A stretch of 64,000 nt of DNA from Eudorina sp. 2006-703-Eu-15 (taxonomy: Eukaryota > Chlorophyta > Chlorophyceae > Chlamydomonadales > Volvocaceae). The stretch lies in assembly GCA_003117195.1 (NCBI GenBank), contig BDSI01000040.1, forward strand, positions 62,001 through 126,000, read 5' to 3'. The notes below the pieces were generated by a model. That model was not told where the DNA came from and did no database searches. It worked only from the letters and a program-made list of their open reading frames with translations. Each line of letters begins with the position of its first letter. The first letter of the stretch is position 1. A program made the position numbers and the translations under genes. Below are positions 23,148 through 34,776 of the stretch, piece by piece.

Positions 23148-23444
23148 CTGCCCGCACTGCGCTGTCTGGGTCAGGAGCGGCTGCCCGCACTGCGCTGTCT
23201 GGGTCAGGAGCGGCTGCCCGCACTGCGCTGTCTGGGTCAGGAGCGGCTGCCCGCACTGCGCTGTCTGGGTCAGGAGCGGCTGCCCTCACTGCGCTGTCTG
23301 GGTCAGGAGCGGCTGCCCGCACTGCGCTGTCTGGGTCAGGAGCGGCTGCCCGCACTGCGCTGTCTGGGTCAGGAGCGGCTGCCCGCACTGCGCTGTCTGG
23401 GTCAGGAGCGGCTGCCCGCACTGCGCTGTCCGGGTCAGGAGCGG
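23148..23444. repeat. 33-bp minisatellite, 9 perfect-length units
   Basis: Nine abutting 33-bp units (CTGCCCGCACTGCGCTGTCT and 13 more bases) differ by only two substitutions. Because 33 is divisible by 3, all frames stay open. On the + strand one frame reads an 11-residue repeat LPALRCLGQER. There is no independent evidence that it is translated. Confidence 0.95.
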
Positions 23445-26400
23445 CTGCCCGCGCGTCTCGACCTCACGCGGGGCGACCGCGAGTGTGTGCTGTCCTTCTC
23501 CCTGCAGGGGTGTCGGGACGCGCGGGCGGGGGACGCTGCTTTGTCGTTGGGCGCACAAGTACTGTAGCTGCCGGCCGATTACAATGTGGCGGAGGGGTGA
23601 GTCGCGGAGGGGGGTGAAGAGGATAGCGAAGGCGTGCGTGTATGAGAGGCACGTGCGTCAGCGGGTGCGGTGCGGGCTTTGGCGAGGGAGGGGGAGAGGC
23701 GGGTTCCGGAGTCGGGCCGGAGACGGGCACCCCGCCTTTGGAATGACTGTCGCTAGGTAGGGCGGTGGAGGCCTTCGCGGCCCCATGGCGGCCTGGCGGT
23801 GGTCTCACGGACCTGGCACTACCAGCCCCGACACCAGAGGGTGTGAACCACGGCACTACGGGGCACTATGGCACGACATTCATTCAACCGCTGTAACATC
23901 CGCTGTAACGTCCGCTGTAACGTCCATTCATCCAACCAATATGGTGGCGTCCAGACCGCTCGGGGCGCCATCTGCCAGCCTCCGAATCTCCGGCCGACCG
24001 ACTACTGACCCGTGGCACTCCAACCGCGCCCTGGCTTACTCCGACACCGAAGACGTGAACCGACGACCAACCGCATTCATGGGGTTCCCGTTGTAACATC
24101 ACACTTTTGCTGTGGCCTTTGTACGGAAGTGTATATCAATAAGGTGTGACGCATGAGACCACCAGCAGACGCCTCCCCGGCAATGCCAAGCACCCCACAT
24201 ACAACATACATCCCCTTCGGGATCGCGTTGGGACTTTCGATCCGTCGCCCGAATTGCGTCACCAGCCCCGCTTGGGCCCTCCCGACAACTGGCCACCGGA
24301 TCCTAGTTCTTCCACCCACCCTCCCGCAGGCGCACGAGCGGCCCTCGCAGCAGAACCTCCGCCCCCACCCAGGCCGCCGCCATTCTCAAACGACGACGTG
24401 AGGATTCGAACAATCGTCCGATTTGGAAGGTAGAAGTCTCCTCTTCCCCGCTTGTGCAGCGTCGTGCAACGAGGTGCTTTTAGGCGTTCTTCGCGTGCCC
24501 TTGGGCCTACGGCTCGTATGGGTAGTTGTATGGGTAGGTGTATGGGGTTATGCACACCCACCAATCATGTAACAAACACACACACACACATACGTCAGTT
24601 CGGGCGGGTTTCTCGCTATACACACGTACGCCGTGCCGCGGCTGAGGCTGTAACGGCGGCCCTTGCCATAAAAGCAATCTCCGCCGCCGCCGCTCAGCCA
24701 CCCATCCCCCCCCGACCCTGAGGCGCATGACGACCCGCCCAACCTCCCTCCCTCCCCCCCACTGCGCGTAACTCACCGGCGCGTGGTGATGACAGAATTC
24801 ATGAGCTGTACCGTACTTGGATGGATGACATCGGCGTCCGCCGACGGGTATCGGGGCATGGGCGACACCAACTAGGCATCAAAGCTCGCAACGGTGTGCA
24901 GTCGTTGGGCCTTCGTAACAGTAGCCCGCATCGCAGCAAGATGCCGTTCGAGATGTCATAAGAACATCTTTGATCGTCGATGCCACAAGAGGCGTCCTTG
25001 ATCGACGATGCCACTGGGTAGCTGCTGCTGCGATGCCCCCCAGCATGCCACCAGCAAGGGGAAGGCCGGGCCACAGCCAACTCGTGTCCCCAATCGGTTG
25101 TCGCCGTACACCTGCAGTACACTTTTACAAGTATCTGCGGACAAGGGACAGCAGCACTTCGGAAATGTCGATAACCGGGGCGCGCCTGTGTCGTACAAGA
25201 GGCTGGGGCGTTGCAGCCGAGGCGGCGGCAGAAGAGGGTTTAGGCGGTTGAGAAGCAGCGGCAAAGCCCGCGGTGGCGATAGACGTGGCTGAGGCGGTGA
25301 TGGCGAAGGCGGCGGACTTGATGATTTAGGAGTGGCAGGTTGGCGAAGGCGGCGAAGCCCTTGTCGACGAGAGACGGCCTGATCAGAACTGGAATCCATC
25401 GTCGACGCGCTGCAGGTCGAAGGCGAGTGGGAGGTAGGGAGAGAGCCACGAGGGACGTGGTCGTGTGAGTGACATCGGGTCACGGGGAAAGGTCACGGGG
25501 AACGAGCGAGGGCGGCGCAACCACAGGACCGTACACGGAACTCAGATAGTCGTGTCAGTACGCGAGATCCCTGACTCCACCCTAGGACCCCCGACCCGAC
25601 TGCCTCTACACGGAGAGCAGCGACGCTACTGGCCGTAACGCTGCCGTACCTGTCTGTGTCAGACCTGCCTGTTCTTGCTTCAGACCTTCCGCGCCGTCGC
25701 TGCTGCCGCTTCGCGTTTTGCCGTTGCCGGCATCGCCATGATGCTGTAGCGTCCGTGGCGGTGCGTCGCTTCCGTACACCTGCCGCACACGCGCACTGAC
25801 ACACGTCGAGTACCATGTCGGCCGCTTCAGAGGTAGCCATGGATGCATCCATGTGTGGATGGGGCCGCTAGGCACCCTCTGGCCGCTGCCACGCTCATGC
25901 CGCGGCCCAGGGCATAGCCGCTGCCGCCGCTGCCGCCATGAAAGCAGAGCCTTCTCAGCCGCGACACAGGTAGTGATCAACGCAGGAAGACAAATGCCGT
26001 CGAATCACAATCGTGTCATGCAAACCCAAGCGGACGGGTGAAAGGGGTTAGCAACGTAAGCCCTTGCCCAACTCAAGTTGCATTACCATTGATTGGTGTT
26101 GAGATCACCGAAGCGGCCTCGCGACCGTCAATGAGAGCCGCCGACGTAAGGGTAGCCACCATCAGATCCGCCGTCAACCTTGTGCTGCCGCTGCCGCCAT
26201 CGTCAGGGACATCACGGACGTTAGATCCGTGGCCCAGGCCACAGCCACCGCCGCCATCAATGAAGGCGATCCCGGGCAACCGCCAACCTCTTGCCGTCGC
26301 CAGCGTCGCCCGCCTCAGCACATACGTGCTGCTGCTTCCAATTTTCGAAGTCTGCCGGTGGAAGTATCGCAGCAGCTGCGGAGATAACACGCACTTGATG

Positions 26401-26936
26401 AGATTTTGTTCAAGGAAGATGCCCTCCAGGAGTCGCCGAAAAGCTCAACCACCGTAAAATGCTCTGCCACCAAAGGGGATCATATAACTCATAGCGTGTC
26501 TTAGTATGAGGTATCTTCCGGATGAAGCCAGCACCGTTCCTCGCCCAGCATCCCCATGCATCACTGCCGGTACCTTGCAAGCCACGTCGACGCAGAACGC
26601 TGTCATGTTGAAACACATGTTCAAGATGGCTTGTACATTAATTTGGTGATGTAGGGAAGGCGTTGGCTGGTTGTTTTTGGATGGAAACTCGGTTTTGGCT
26701 GTTACACTCACCAATCTGGATCAAGAAACAAAGTCGGGTTACGAGAATGACTTATTAATCGTTTATTGGTGTAACCATGTATTCATGGACACGGTGCACT
26801 GCTCGCAGCCCGTCAGCAGCTGCGTCAAGCTGTTGGCCAAGTGTGTGGCTGCATTTGATAGCTGCTGATGTACAGGTTTGTCGATGTTTATATTATATAG
26901 ACTTGGTGGACTTACCATACCATACGATTGAGCAAT

Positions 26937-28929
26937 TGGTTGGTTGGTTGTTACATGTTGTACAGGCCTTACGGCTATAAACATGTGTTCCCCCACAACG
27001 GTCATCCGTCAAAGGGCGCACAAAAGATCAAAAGAACAAAAGGTAGCTGAGTCTCTCATCTCTGCAGCTTTTCCTTCCGCAACTTCTGCACCTGATATAA
27101 GAAATGACCAAGCTTGCACTGGTCAAACAAAAACATGATTCCGAACATATCCGAGTCATCAGGGAGATCCACCGCTCGACGTAGCGGTTCGTAGACCGGA
27201 CATTCAATTAGCACGTGTAGCTCGTCCTCTACCGCTCCACTATTGCAAACCCGGCACGTCCGTGTACTGCGCGGCGTGCGCCCGGGCCCCCGTGCTAACC
27301 GCGATACCTCCAGATCCCAACGGCCAAGCCGGAATCGCATTAGCGCCGTGTGATGCTTTCTCGGCATATCAGACGTCATATGCTCCAGCTTTCGCTTGTG
27401 ATCGATCGGTGTGTACGCAAGGCCCATCCAGTTCAGGTACCGACATGCTGTCACGCCCGGCCCCTGCACTCCAGCCCTATCGGTGTACTCAGGGAAGCCC
27501 CTGGGATCCTGATCCAGGCAATCAGCAGACCAATCGCAGAGCAGTCTGCGCCGAAATTCTAAGAGCAAATCTCCAAAAGGGATATCTAGCGCGACAATGG
27601 CCTTTGCCTTGGCCTCCGCACCGAGCGCCTCCTCCACATGCGCCTTATAATCGAACCCCAGGGTTTCGAAAATCCGAAGTACCTTCCCCGCCCAAAAGTA
27701 TTCATGCTCGTTGGTCATATGGTCCGACTCCAGCCATGCCTTAATGTCCTCCTCAAGCACAGCCCTGGCAAGCGAATTTGGCTGTTTGACTAGCCGCTTC
27801 CAAAAGCCGAACACCTGTTGAGCCCAAAAGTAGTGCAGCGGGAGCTGTGATGTCTCCGCAAACAAAAGCCTGTTTGGGGGTAGGCTTGCGCCAACCACCT
27901 TTCGCAGAAAGATCTTCTGAACCTCCACCATCGGGTCAGCCATGGCTTTTTCGAAAACGCCAGCCCTGCTACCCGCATTCCTGACCCCACCTCCCCACTT
28001 TTTCACGCGTGCGGAGCCCTCCTCGGATAGGCCCGTGCCAGCGCGTTGCCCCCACCTTAACCACTCCCTCACTCGCTGCCGCCTTCTTGTTCCGAGCACT
28101 TCACGTATCGCGTCCGGGCCCCAGACTTCGACTCCATATGAAAGCAAGGATCTAACCTGAACGTCGAAACAACGGAGCATCAGGTCTGGTGCCCAAATCC
28201 GATTTGCCTCCAGCTTACGCATCAAAGAGAACACTGCTCTGCGCCCAACATCACAGATTTCCATGCGACAAGAATCGAACGGGAGATTGCTACCGTAGCG
28301 CAAGCCAAGGTATTTCGCGCGCTCCTTGACCGGAATGGCCTGGCCGGCAAACCTGAGTTGCCTAGCGCCCTCCGTGAGCTGTATGTGCTGGTTCTGGGTA
28401 CCAGCAAACACCAGCAGTTCACACTTGTTCACATTCAACGACATACCAAAAGCGTCACAAAATTCTGCCAACCTATCCAACAGGAATTGCATACGAGAGG
28501 CATCCATTGCAAACATTGTGAGATCGTCTGCGTACAACAGCTCCGTCCCCCGGGCGACTGGAGCTCTGCCCGTCGGGTTCCGGCGCTCATGTTCGTCGAT
28601 GTAATCCGCAAAGGCCTCGATGAACATACCAAAAAGAACTGGGCTCAGGGGGCAGCCCTGTTTCACACCTAGGTCGGAGTTGAACGCTTCGCCACGCTGG
28701 CCGTTCACCTTCACTCGCAGCTCTACCTTGTCGTAGGATCGCCGTAGGGCATCCAGCATCTTGCCAGACAGGCCACGTTCTTTCATCCGTTCCCAAAGAA
28801 GCTCACGATCTACGCGATCAAAAGCCTTCTCGAAATCAATCTGACAGAGCAATTCATGAGCCGGTCGTACCAAGTCAGGCAAGGCGAGGCACAAAACCGC
28901 CTGGCAGAAAATCATCGCGAAGGAATCAA
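26937..28929 (-). mobile_element. LINE (non-LTR retrotransposon), 5'-truncated
   Basis: The element holds one long RT frame (28915-27056, - strand), a short 3' UTR and a terminal stretch with TGTAA followed by a short (AACC)n tail at about 26937-26955. The 5' end breaks off inside the RT domain, just before the LLCQIDFEKAFDRV block, which is typical of incomplete target-primed reverse transcription. No target-site duplication could be confirmed. Confidence 0.8.
27056..28915 (-). CDS. LINE reverse transcriptase, C-terminal part (619 aa)
   Basis: The protein copies LINE RNA at a nicked target. Visible RT blocks are LCQIDFEKAFDRVDRELLW (first catalytic Asp), GVKQGCPLSPVLFGMFIE and the YADD box in TELLYADDLTMFAMDASR, followed by LNVNKCELLVFAG and AKYLGLRYG in the thumb. 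Near the C-terminus, CRVCNSGAVEDELHVLIECP is the C-x2-C...H-x4-C zinc motif common in L1-like LINEs. The endonuclease and the first RT blocks are missing by 5' truncation. The remaining frame is intact over 619 codons, so the copy is fairly young. Clade assignment (L1-like) is from memory of motifs only. Confidence 0.85.
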   Translation of the reverse strand: MIFCQAVLCLALPDLVRPAHELLCQIDFEKAFDRVDRELLWERMKERGLSGKMLDALRRSYDKVELRVKVNGQRGEAFNSDLGVKQGCPLSPVLFGMFIEAFADYIDEHERRNPTGRAPVARGTELLYADDLTMFAMDASRMQFLLDRLAEFCDAFGMSLNVNKCELLVFAGTQNQHIQLTEGARQLRFAGQAIPVKERAKYLGLRYGSNLPFDSCRMEICDVGRRAVFSLMRKLEANRIWAPDLMLRCFDVQVRSLLSYGVEVWGPDAIREVLGTRRRQRVREWLRWGQRAGTGLSEEGSARVKKWGGGVRNAGSRAGVFEKAMADPMVEVQKIFLRKVVGASLPPNRLLFAETSQLPLHYFWAQQVFGFWKRLVKQPNSLARAVLEEDIKAWLESDHMTNEHEYFWAGKVLRIFETLGFDYKAHVEEALGAEAKAKAIVALDIPFGDLLLEFRRRLLCDWSADCLDQDPRGFPEYTDRAGVQGPGVTACRYLNWMGLAYTPIDHKRKLEHMTSDMPRKHHTALMRFRLGRWDLEVSRLARGPGRTPRSTRTCRVCNSGAVEDELHVLIECPVYEPLRRAVDLPDDSDMFGIMFLFDQCKLGHFLYQVQKLRKEKLQR

Positions 28930-30326
28930 ATTGAATGGGTTAAATGGACTTCTTTTCACCTTCCTCTTGGACGACTCCTCCGGGAAATCGCATGGCACGG
29001 ACACCATCAAAAGATCCTCATGCTGCTGAAAGCGCCGCAACTAGATCACACGAACAAAACCGTCCAAGCCGCCGCGGCTGATAAGATTCCGGTCCTCCCC
29101 ATCCCTTCACCGCGCCGGACATCCAGGTGGGTAGACCGATGCGCCGTACGACCACCCTGCCTGCAGGGCATGGGGTTGTTGGTGGCCACCGGTCCCTTCT
29201 GAGGCCCGCTAATCGATCGTAGCACTCATAATCTTGCTTGATTCATTCCTGCTGTGACCGCATACATCTCCACCTCGTATTAGAGCTACCGTAATCTCGC
29301 ACACGGGCCCACCTACACGGCCGTCCGAAGCCTACCGCTGTCGCCTTCGACCCTCCATTGCTACACACCTATCTTGAAGAGGTCATTGAACGTGCGTGAT
29401 GCCCACCGCCATGCCCACCTTGCAGCAGGAAAGCAAGCTAGGTAGCGGAGGACGATTCGGGTGCGTCAATTCTCCCCGCCGCCATACATGAATGAATGAA
29501 TGAATGTTACAGCGGACCCCAAAGGGATCACCGGTGTATACAAGGGCAAGCCCCAGCAGGCCCCACCGCCAAGGCGGCAAGACGCCTCCACACCTCAACG
29601 CCGCACCCAAACAACACACCGGGCCATGACCCCACTCAGCCAGACACCGAAGCAAGCAGAGGCGCGCAGCGGGGCATGTGAGTCGGCGGCGGGTCTGGCG
29701 GGGTTGCAGGAGCGGGAGGCCATTCTGGCGCGCTGGTAACCTGGTGTATGTGTTGGCCGGTATGGCTGCATGCATGGACCCGCGCCCCCCAACCCCCACG
29801 CGGGTGATGATGGAGGGTCTATGATCTAGGGCCCAAACACATATACAAAAGGAATAGATAGAGCGGCACATACAAGGGAGCCGCCCCCTGGCTGGGCCCA
29901 AGGTAATGAGTAGTCAGACAAGACACAGATAGAGATACTCGCACTCTTGCCTTGCCTGCCGAATAACACATACACACAGTTGCACGTTACGCCGCCTCTT
30001 TGGTAAATGTATTTCAGGTTGCCTGGTAGGTATTCTGGGCGTGCGTGGTTCGGGCGGGCTTCTCGCAAAACACACACTCCCCAAAGGAGCCAGAGGCCCC
30101 TCCGGATACCGACTCAGCTGCATCCCCATCCCCCAGGCGGACGGAAGCATCGCATACCCCTCTCTCCTGATTAGACTGCGCCATGTGTGGTGGCAGCGCG
30201 CGCGGAGCGTTAGGTAGGCCCACACAACCCACGCCAATCATTTGCATATATATACATACCAGCTTCTTGTACAAACACACATACATATGTGCCTTTTGTC
30301 TGTGGCGGGTACGGCAGCTGCGGGCG
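28930..30326. other. 3' flank of the protease/jelly-roll gene, no gene seen
   Basis: From 29050 on, this sequence is part of the segmental duplication. A TGTAA on the minus strand at 29507-29511 could be the poly(A) signal of the jelly-roll gene, about 0.8 kb past its stop codon. No coding exon is recognised. Confidence 0.45.
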
Positions 30327-33300
30327 TCAGAAGGCGGCTGCTGTCCAGGTGGAGTTGGTCCACAAAATCCAGCGACCGTTGTCGTCCCGCACCACGGCAA
30401 TAAGGCCCGCCGGGTTGGGCATACCGGTGCCTGCCGCCTCATTGGAGCACTGCAGCTGCAGCGAGTTGACCCCCGCCCGGAGGGCCAGGGACACTGTCGG
30501 CACGGCCGGCGAGGCCCACCCGCTGGTCACGTTCCCCAGGGACACCGCGTTGAGGACGACGGTGCAGCGGTTGTCGACCACCACCCACAGCGTGGCGGAG
30601 GCGGGCGCCGCAGCGGTGTACGACTTCTCGAAGGTGTAGCTGATGTTGGTGGGGGCGTCTTTGGTGGCGTCTGCGCTGCTGCCGCCCCAGATCCACTGCG
30701 CGCCGGCGGCGTGGAAGGGGCCGGCGGCGGTGCCGCTGAGGTACCAGGGCGCGGTGCCGACGTTGGTGCTGAGGACTGTGGCGCCTGCAGCATCCGGGGA
30801 ACACGGAGAGTAGGGTAAGGTAGCGGGGCTGGGGGGTGCGGTATGGCGACGGTCCAGCGCACGACGCAGTTCTAGGCAGACGGCAAACAGGCACACTGTG
30901 GTACCGGCGTTTTCTATGAGGCGCTTTTTATCGACCTTATCCACCATGTACCGCCGTAATTGATTTATTCACAAACGCACTGAAACATGTGTGCGGGCAC
31001 TCAGCGTGCGCACCGCGACGCCGCACTGCAGCGGCGCCTAGTGGCGCAAACCATGGTCAGGTACATTCGTACATCTTACGGATGCCACTGCTGACTCGCA
31101 AGTACGGATAAACCCCGCCCACTTTGTCGCCTGGGGCGCATGCCTCATCCCCCGGGGGCATACCTGGGACTGGCGGTGGCGGGCTGGGGTTGCTGGGTGG
31201 CGGAGGTACCGGCACGGGCCCTGCAGGCGGGGAGCGGAGGGCGGGTGACGGGCGAGCAGGCGGGTGCGGGTTTGGGTGGGTGGACGATGTTTCGAAGCTG
31301 CAGGCAGGCGTGTGCTGCCGCGTGGCTATGTCGTTAAGGCACCGTGCGTCGTGAAGTGTGTGCACATGTGCGAGCGTGCTTGCAGAACGCTCTGCGGCTG
31401 ACTTGTCCACACATCCAACGAAAACCGCTGTGACCCGTCATTGCGCACACATCATGTGTTGGTATGCATCATGCATCGATGCCTGCATAGACAGCGACCT
31501 TATGCACCGGTGCTTCAGTGAACCCTATGTAGGGGCGGGGCGGGGCGCGGGCGGAGCTCTAGTTCGTTTCAGGGCTTCACCAGGTATGTACGTACCGGGG
31601 AGGGCAGCCCAGGTGCCGTCGGTGCGGAGCAGCACGCGGCGGTTCAAGTCCTGCAGCACCGCGATCAGCCCCGCGGGATTGGGTCGGATCCCTTCGTCGT
31701 TGCGGCAGCGGAGGCTGAGCAGGTTGGCGCCGGCGGGGGCGGTGAAGTTCAGCGACTGCACCGGCACCGCACCCCAGCCCCCCACGACGGTCCCCAACGG
31801 CGCCCCGTTCAGGTAGACGTCGCAGCGGTTGTCAGCCACCACCAGTAAGGTGGCTGCGGTCGGGGCCGCCGCTGTGAAGACTTTCTCGAAGCGGTACCCC
31901 AATTCGGTATCAGCGTCTTTGATGGCGTCTGCGCTGCCGCCCCAGATCCACTGCGCGCCAGCGGAGACGAAGGGGCTGGCGGCGGCGCCGCTGAGGTACC
32001 AGGGCGCGGTGCCGACGTTGGCGCTCAAGACGATCGCCGCTGAGCATCCGGGGAACACGGAGTGGGCCGCCGTCGGGAAGGGAAGGGTGGGGGCAGACGT
32101 GATGGGCGGGTTGCGGTAAGGCGCGGTCCAGCGCACGACGCAGTTCCAGGCAGATATATAGCAGACATGCACAATGCGGTACCGGCGTTGCAAGCGAGGT
32201 GCTTGCCATCTACCGTGTGTGCACCACATTCCACCGTAACTGATTCATTTACAAACGCACTGAAACATATGGGCAGTCCTTATGCACCGGTGCTTCAGTG
32301 AACCCTATGTAGGGGCGGGGCGGGGCGCGGGCGGAGCTCTAGTTCGTTTCAGGGCTTCACCAGGTATGTACGTACCGGGGAGGGCAGCCCAGGTGCCGTC
32401 GGTGCGGAGCAGCACGCGGCGGTTCAAGTCCTGCAGCACCGCGATCAGCCCCGCGGGATTGGGTCGGATCCCTTCGTCGTTGCGGCAGCGGAGGCTGAGC
32501 AGGTTGGCGCCGGCGGGGGCGGTGAAGTTCAGCGACTGCACCGGCACCGCACCCCAGCCCCCACGACGGTCCCCAACGGCGCCCCGTTCAGGTAGACGTC
32601 GCAGCGGTTGTCAGCCACCACCAGTAAGGTGGCTGCGGTCGGGGCCGCCGCTGTGAAGACTTTCTCGAAGGCGTAGATGACGTTGGTGAGGGCGTCTTCG
32701 ATGTCGTCTTCGCTGCCGCCCCAGATCCACTGCGCGCCGGCGGCGACGAAGGGGCTGGCGGCGGCGCCGCTGAGGTACCAGGGCGCGGTGCCGACGTTGG
32801 CGCTCAAGACGATCGCCGCTGAGCATCCGGGGAACACGGAGTGGGCCGCCGTCGGGAAGGGAAGGGTGGGGGCAGACGTGATGGGCGGGTTGCGGTAAGG
32901 CGCGGTCCAGCGCACGACGCAGTTCCAGGCAGATATATAGCAGACATGCACAATGCGGTACCGGCGTTGCAAGCGAGGTGCTTGCCATCTACCGTGTGTG
33001 CACCACATTCCACCGTAACTGATTCATTTACAAACGCACTGAAACATATGGGCAGTCCTTATGCACCGGTGCTTCAGTGAACCCTATGTAGGGGCGGGGC
33101 GGGGCGCGGGCGGAGCTCTAGTTCGTTTCAGGGCTTCACCAGGTATGTACGTACCGGGGAGGGCAGCCCAGGTGCCGTCGGTGCGGAGCAGCACGCGGCG
33201 GTTCAAGTCCTGCAGCACCGCGATCAGCCCCGCGGGATTGGGTCGGATCCCTTCGTCGTTGCGGCAGCGGAGGCTGAGCAGGTTGGCGCCGGCGGGGGCG

Positions 33301-34776
33301 GTGAAGTTCAGCGACTGCACCGGCACCGCACCCCAGCCCCCCACGACGGTCCCCAACGGCGCCCCGTTCAGGTAGACGTCGCAGCGGTTGTCAGCCACCA
33401 CCAGTAAGGTGGCTGCGGTCGGGGCCGCCGCTGTGAAGACTTTCTCGAAGCGGTACCCCAATTCGGTATCAGCGTCTTTGATGGCGTCTGCGCTGCCGCC
33501 CCAGATCCACTGCGCGCCAGCGGAGACGAAGGGGCTGGCGGCGGTGCTGCTGAGGCGCCAGGGCGCGGTGCTGACGTTGGTGCTCAGGACCGTGGCGCCT
33601 GCAGTACACACACACACACATTGGCATACTTCAATATCCTTGGCTTTTATCCTTGGCTTGTTGGCTATGTCTGGTCCCCTAGAACGAGGTGGTTCCCTGG
33701 CAGGGTGGATGTGGGGCATGCCTGTCAGGTCCGCCAAGCACATACAGTTGCGCGGTTTCGTTTCTCCAGTGTGGTGAGGAGGCTACGGCTGGCACCGATG
33801 ATTCACGGGTCCACTGCAACATCAATAACATAACACTCCATATACGGGCACGCCCTAAACCCTAAACTCAACCACAAGCCGAGCCAGCCCGCGAAGATGT
33901 CACCCATATCCGCCGGCCTCTACCCTTCCTGTATAGGTCTGAAGCCCACCAAGACCCTCCTCCTCCTCCTCCTCCTCCTCCTCCTCCTCCTCTCCTCCTC
34001 TCCTCCTCTCCTCCTCTCCTCCTCTCCTCCTCTCCTCCTCCTAAACCCTGCGGCACCTACCTGGGATGACTTTCCAGTCGGCGTTTGTCCCCTTGATGGC
34101 TCCTTTCGAGTCTCGCACCACAGCGATGAGGCCGGCGGGGTTGGGGAACAAGTCGGCCGCGTTGCTGCAGCGGAGGCTCAGGGCATTGCGCCCGGCGAGG
34201 AGGGTGAAGTTGACGGTCGGACCGTAGATCTGCGGGTACGGCTGCTTCCAGCCCCCCGTCCAGACCCCCACCGCGGCGCCGTTCAGGACGATGTCGCACG
34301 TGTTGTCCACCACCAGGTTCAGGACGCCCCCGGTGTCGGGCGCATCCTTATAGAAAGAGGTCTCAAAGGTGTAGCCCGCGTTGCCCGGGGCGTTGTTGAT
34401 GGCGGACGCGTTACCGCCCCAGATCCACTGCGCGCCGGCCTTCACGAACGGGTCGAACACCGAGCGGTCGAGGTTCCAGGGCGCGGTGCTCACATTGGTG
34501 CTGAGGACGACCGGGGCTGCAGCGATGTGGCACATACAGCGATGTGGCAGGGGGTGAGTAGCAGGTGAACGGCGAATTAATGGGGATAGGGCGGGACCCG
34601 GCGGCGGGATGGGTGCAGCGGCAGCTAGGTAGGTACGGGCAGCTGGAGCGGGTGCCCTTTCGCGAGGGCCGCGCAGACCGACGGCGACATGATAGCGGCA
34701 TCCGTGGACAAGATGTTGGGAATCATGCGGCTGCCGCTGTCAGTGTAACATCCCAGCGGGTAGCCGGCATCCGCGC
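30327..34776 (-). CDS. WSC plus five jelly-roll-like domains (probable C-terminal half of the protease gene)
   Basis: Exons on the - strand are: a WSC-like exon from 34776 (YPLGCYTDSGSRMIPNILST); jelly-roll exons 34516-34061, 33598-33155, 32818-32376, 32039-31596 and 30784-30327 (stop); and a Pro-rich spacer exon 31220-31164 (PVPVPPPPSNPSPPPPVP). Jelly-roll and spacer exons begin with 2 nt and end with 1 nt of a codon (phase 1-1), except the last, which ends in a stop. Each domain has VLSTNVGTAPW, GAQWIWGG, a LLVVADNRCDVYLNG-like strand and NPAGLIAVLQD, resembling galactose-binding-like/rhamnosidase-type beta-sandwiches that bind sugars. An extracellular wall role is inferred. The third unit (32818-32376) has a 1-base deletion in a C run near 32560. 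The WSC domain shows only its first half and its donor is unresolved. Confidence 0.65.
31499..33570. repeat. three tandem about 780-bp exon-bearing repeats
   Basis: Units A (31499-32278), B (32279-33057) and C (33058 to about 33570, then diverging) start with TATGCACCGGTGCTTCAGTG and each carry one jelly-roll exon with its introns. Spacings are 780 and 779 bp. Unit B lacks one C at about 32560. Copy 2 of the segmental duplication has only one unit. Confidence 0.95.
33957..34042. repeat. (CTC)n microsatellite, intronic
   Basis: A CTC/TCTCC tract of about 85 bp lies between the first and second jelly-roll exons. The matching place in the duplicated copy is an assembly gap (58058-58237). Confidence 0.9.

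Larger units (their letters stand above)
21916..26936. other. repeat-rich 5-kb region without recognisable genes
   Basis: The stretch contains two minisatellites (22612-22742, 23148-23444), a short 12-bp CTGTAACGTCCG-like repeat at about 23890-23935, and CCGCTGC-rich sequence at about 25650-26330. Near-duplicate GATCGTCGATGCCA / GATCGACGATGCCA motifs lie at about 24970 and 25000. Open frames on both strands are low-complexity Pro/Arg/Ala sequence without family resemblance. An unannotated, poorly conserved gene cannot be excluded. Confidence 0.5.
29050..34271. repeat. segmental duplication, copy 1
   Basis: From CGAACAAAACCGTCCAAGCC at 29051 to CAGACCCCCAC at 34271 the sequence is near-identical to 54290-58471 in the same orientation. 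Copy 1 has two extra about 780-bp exon units and lacks the MITE and a 93-bp tandem duplication. The right limit is set by a Gypsy insertion in copy 2, so the true duplication may extend further. Confidence 0.93.

Noticed and set aside
25240..25483. Pro/Ser-rich - strand frame as a possible wall-protein exon
   Set aside because: Low-complexity sequence without splice context, signal peptide or known repeat; not separable from GC-rich noise.
33853..33870. telomere-like CCCTAAACCCTAAA
   Set aside because: Only two partial units, also present in the duplicated copy; Chlamydomonas telomeres are TTTTAGGG. Chance or simple sequence.
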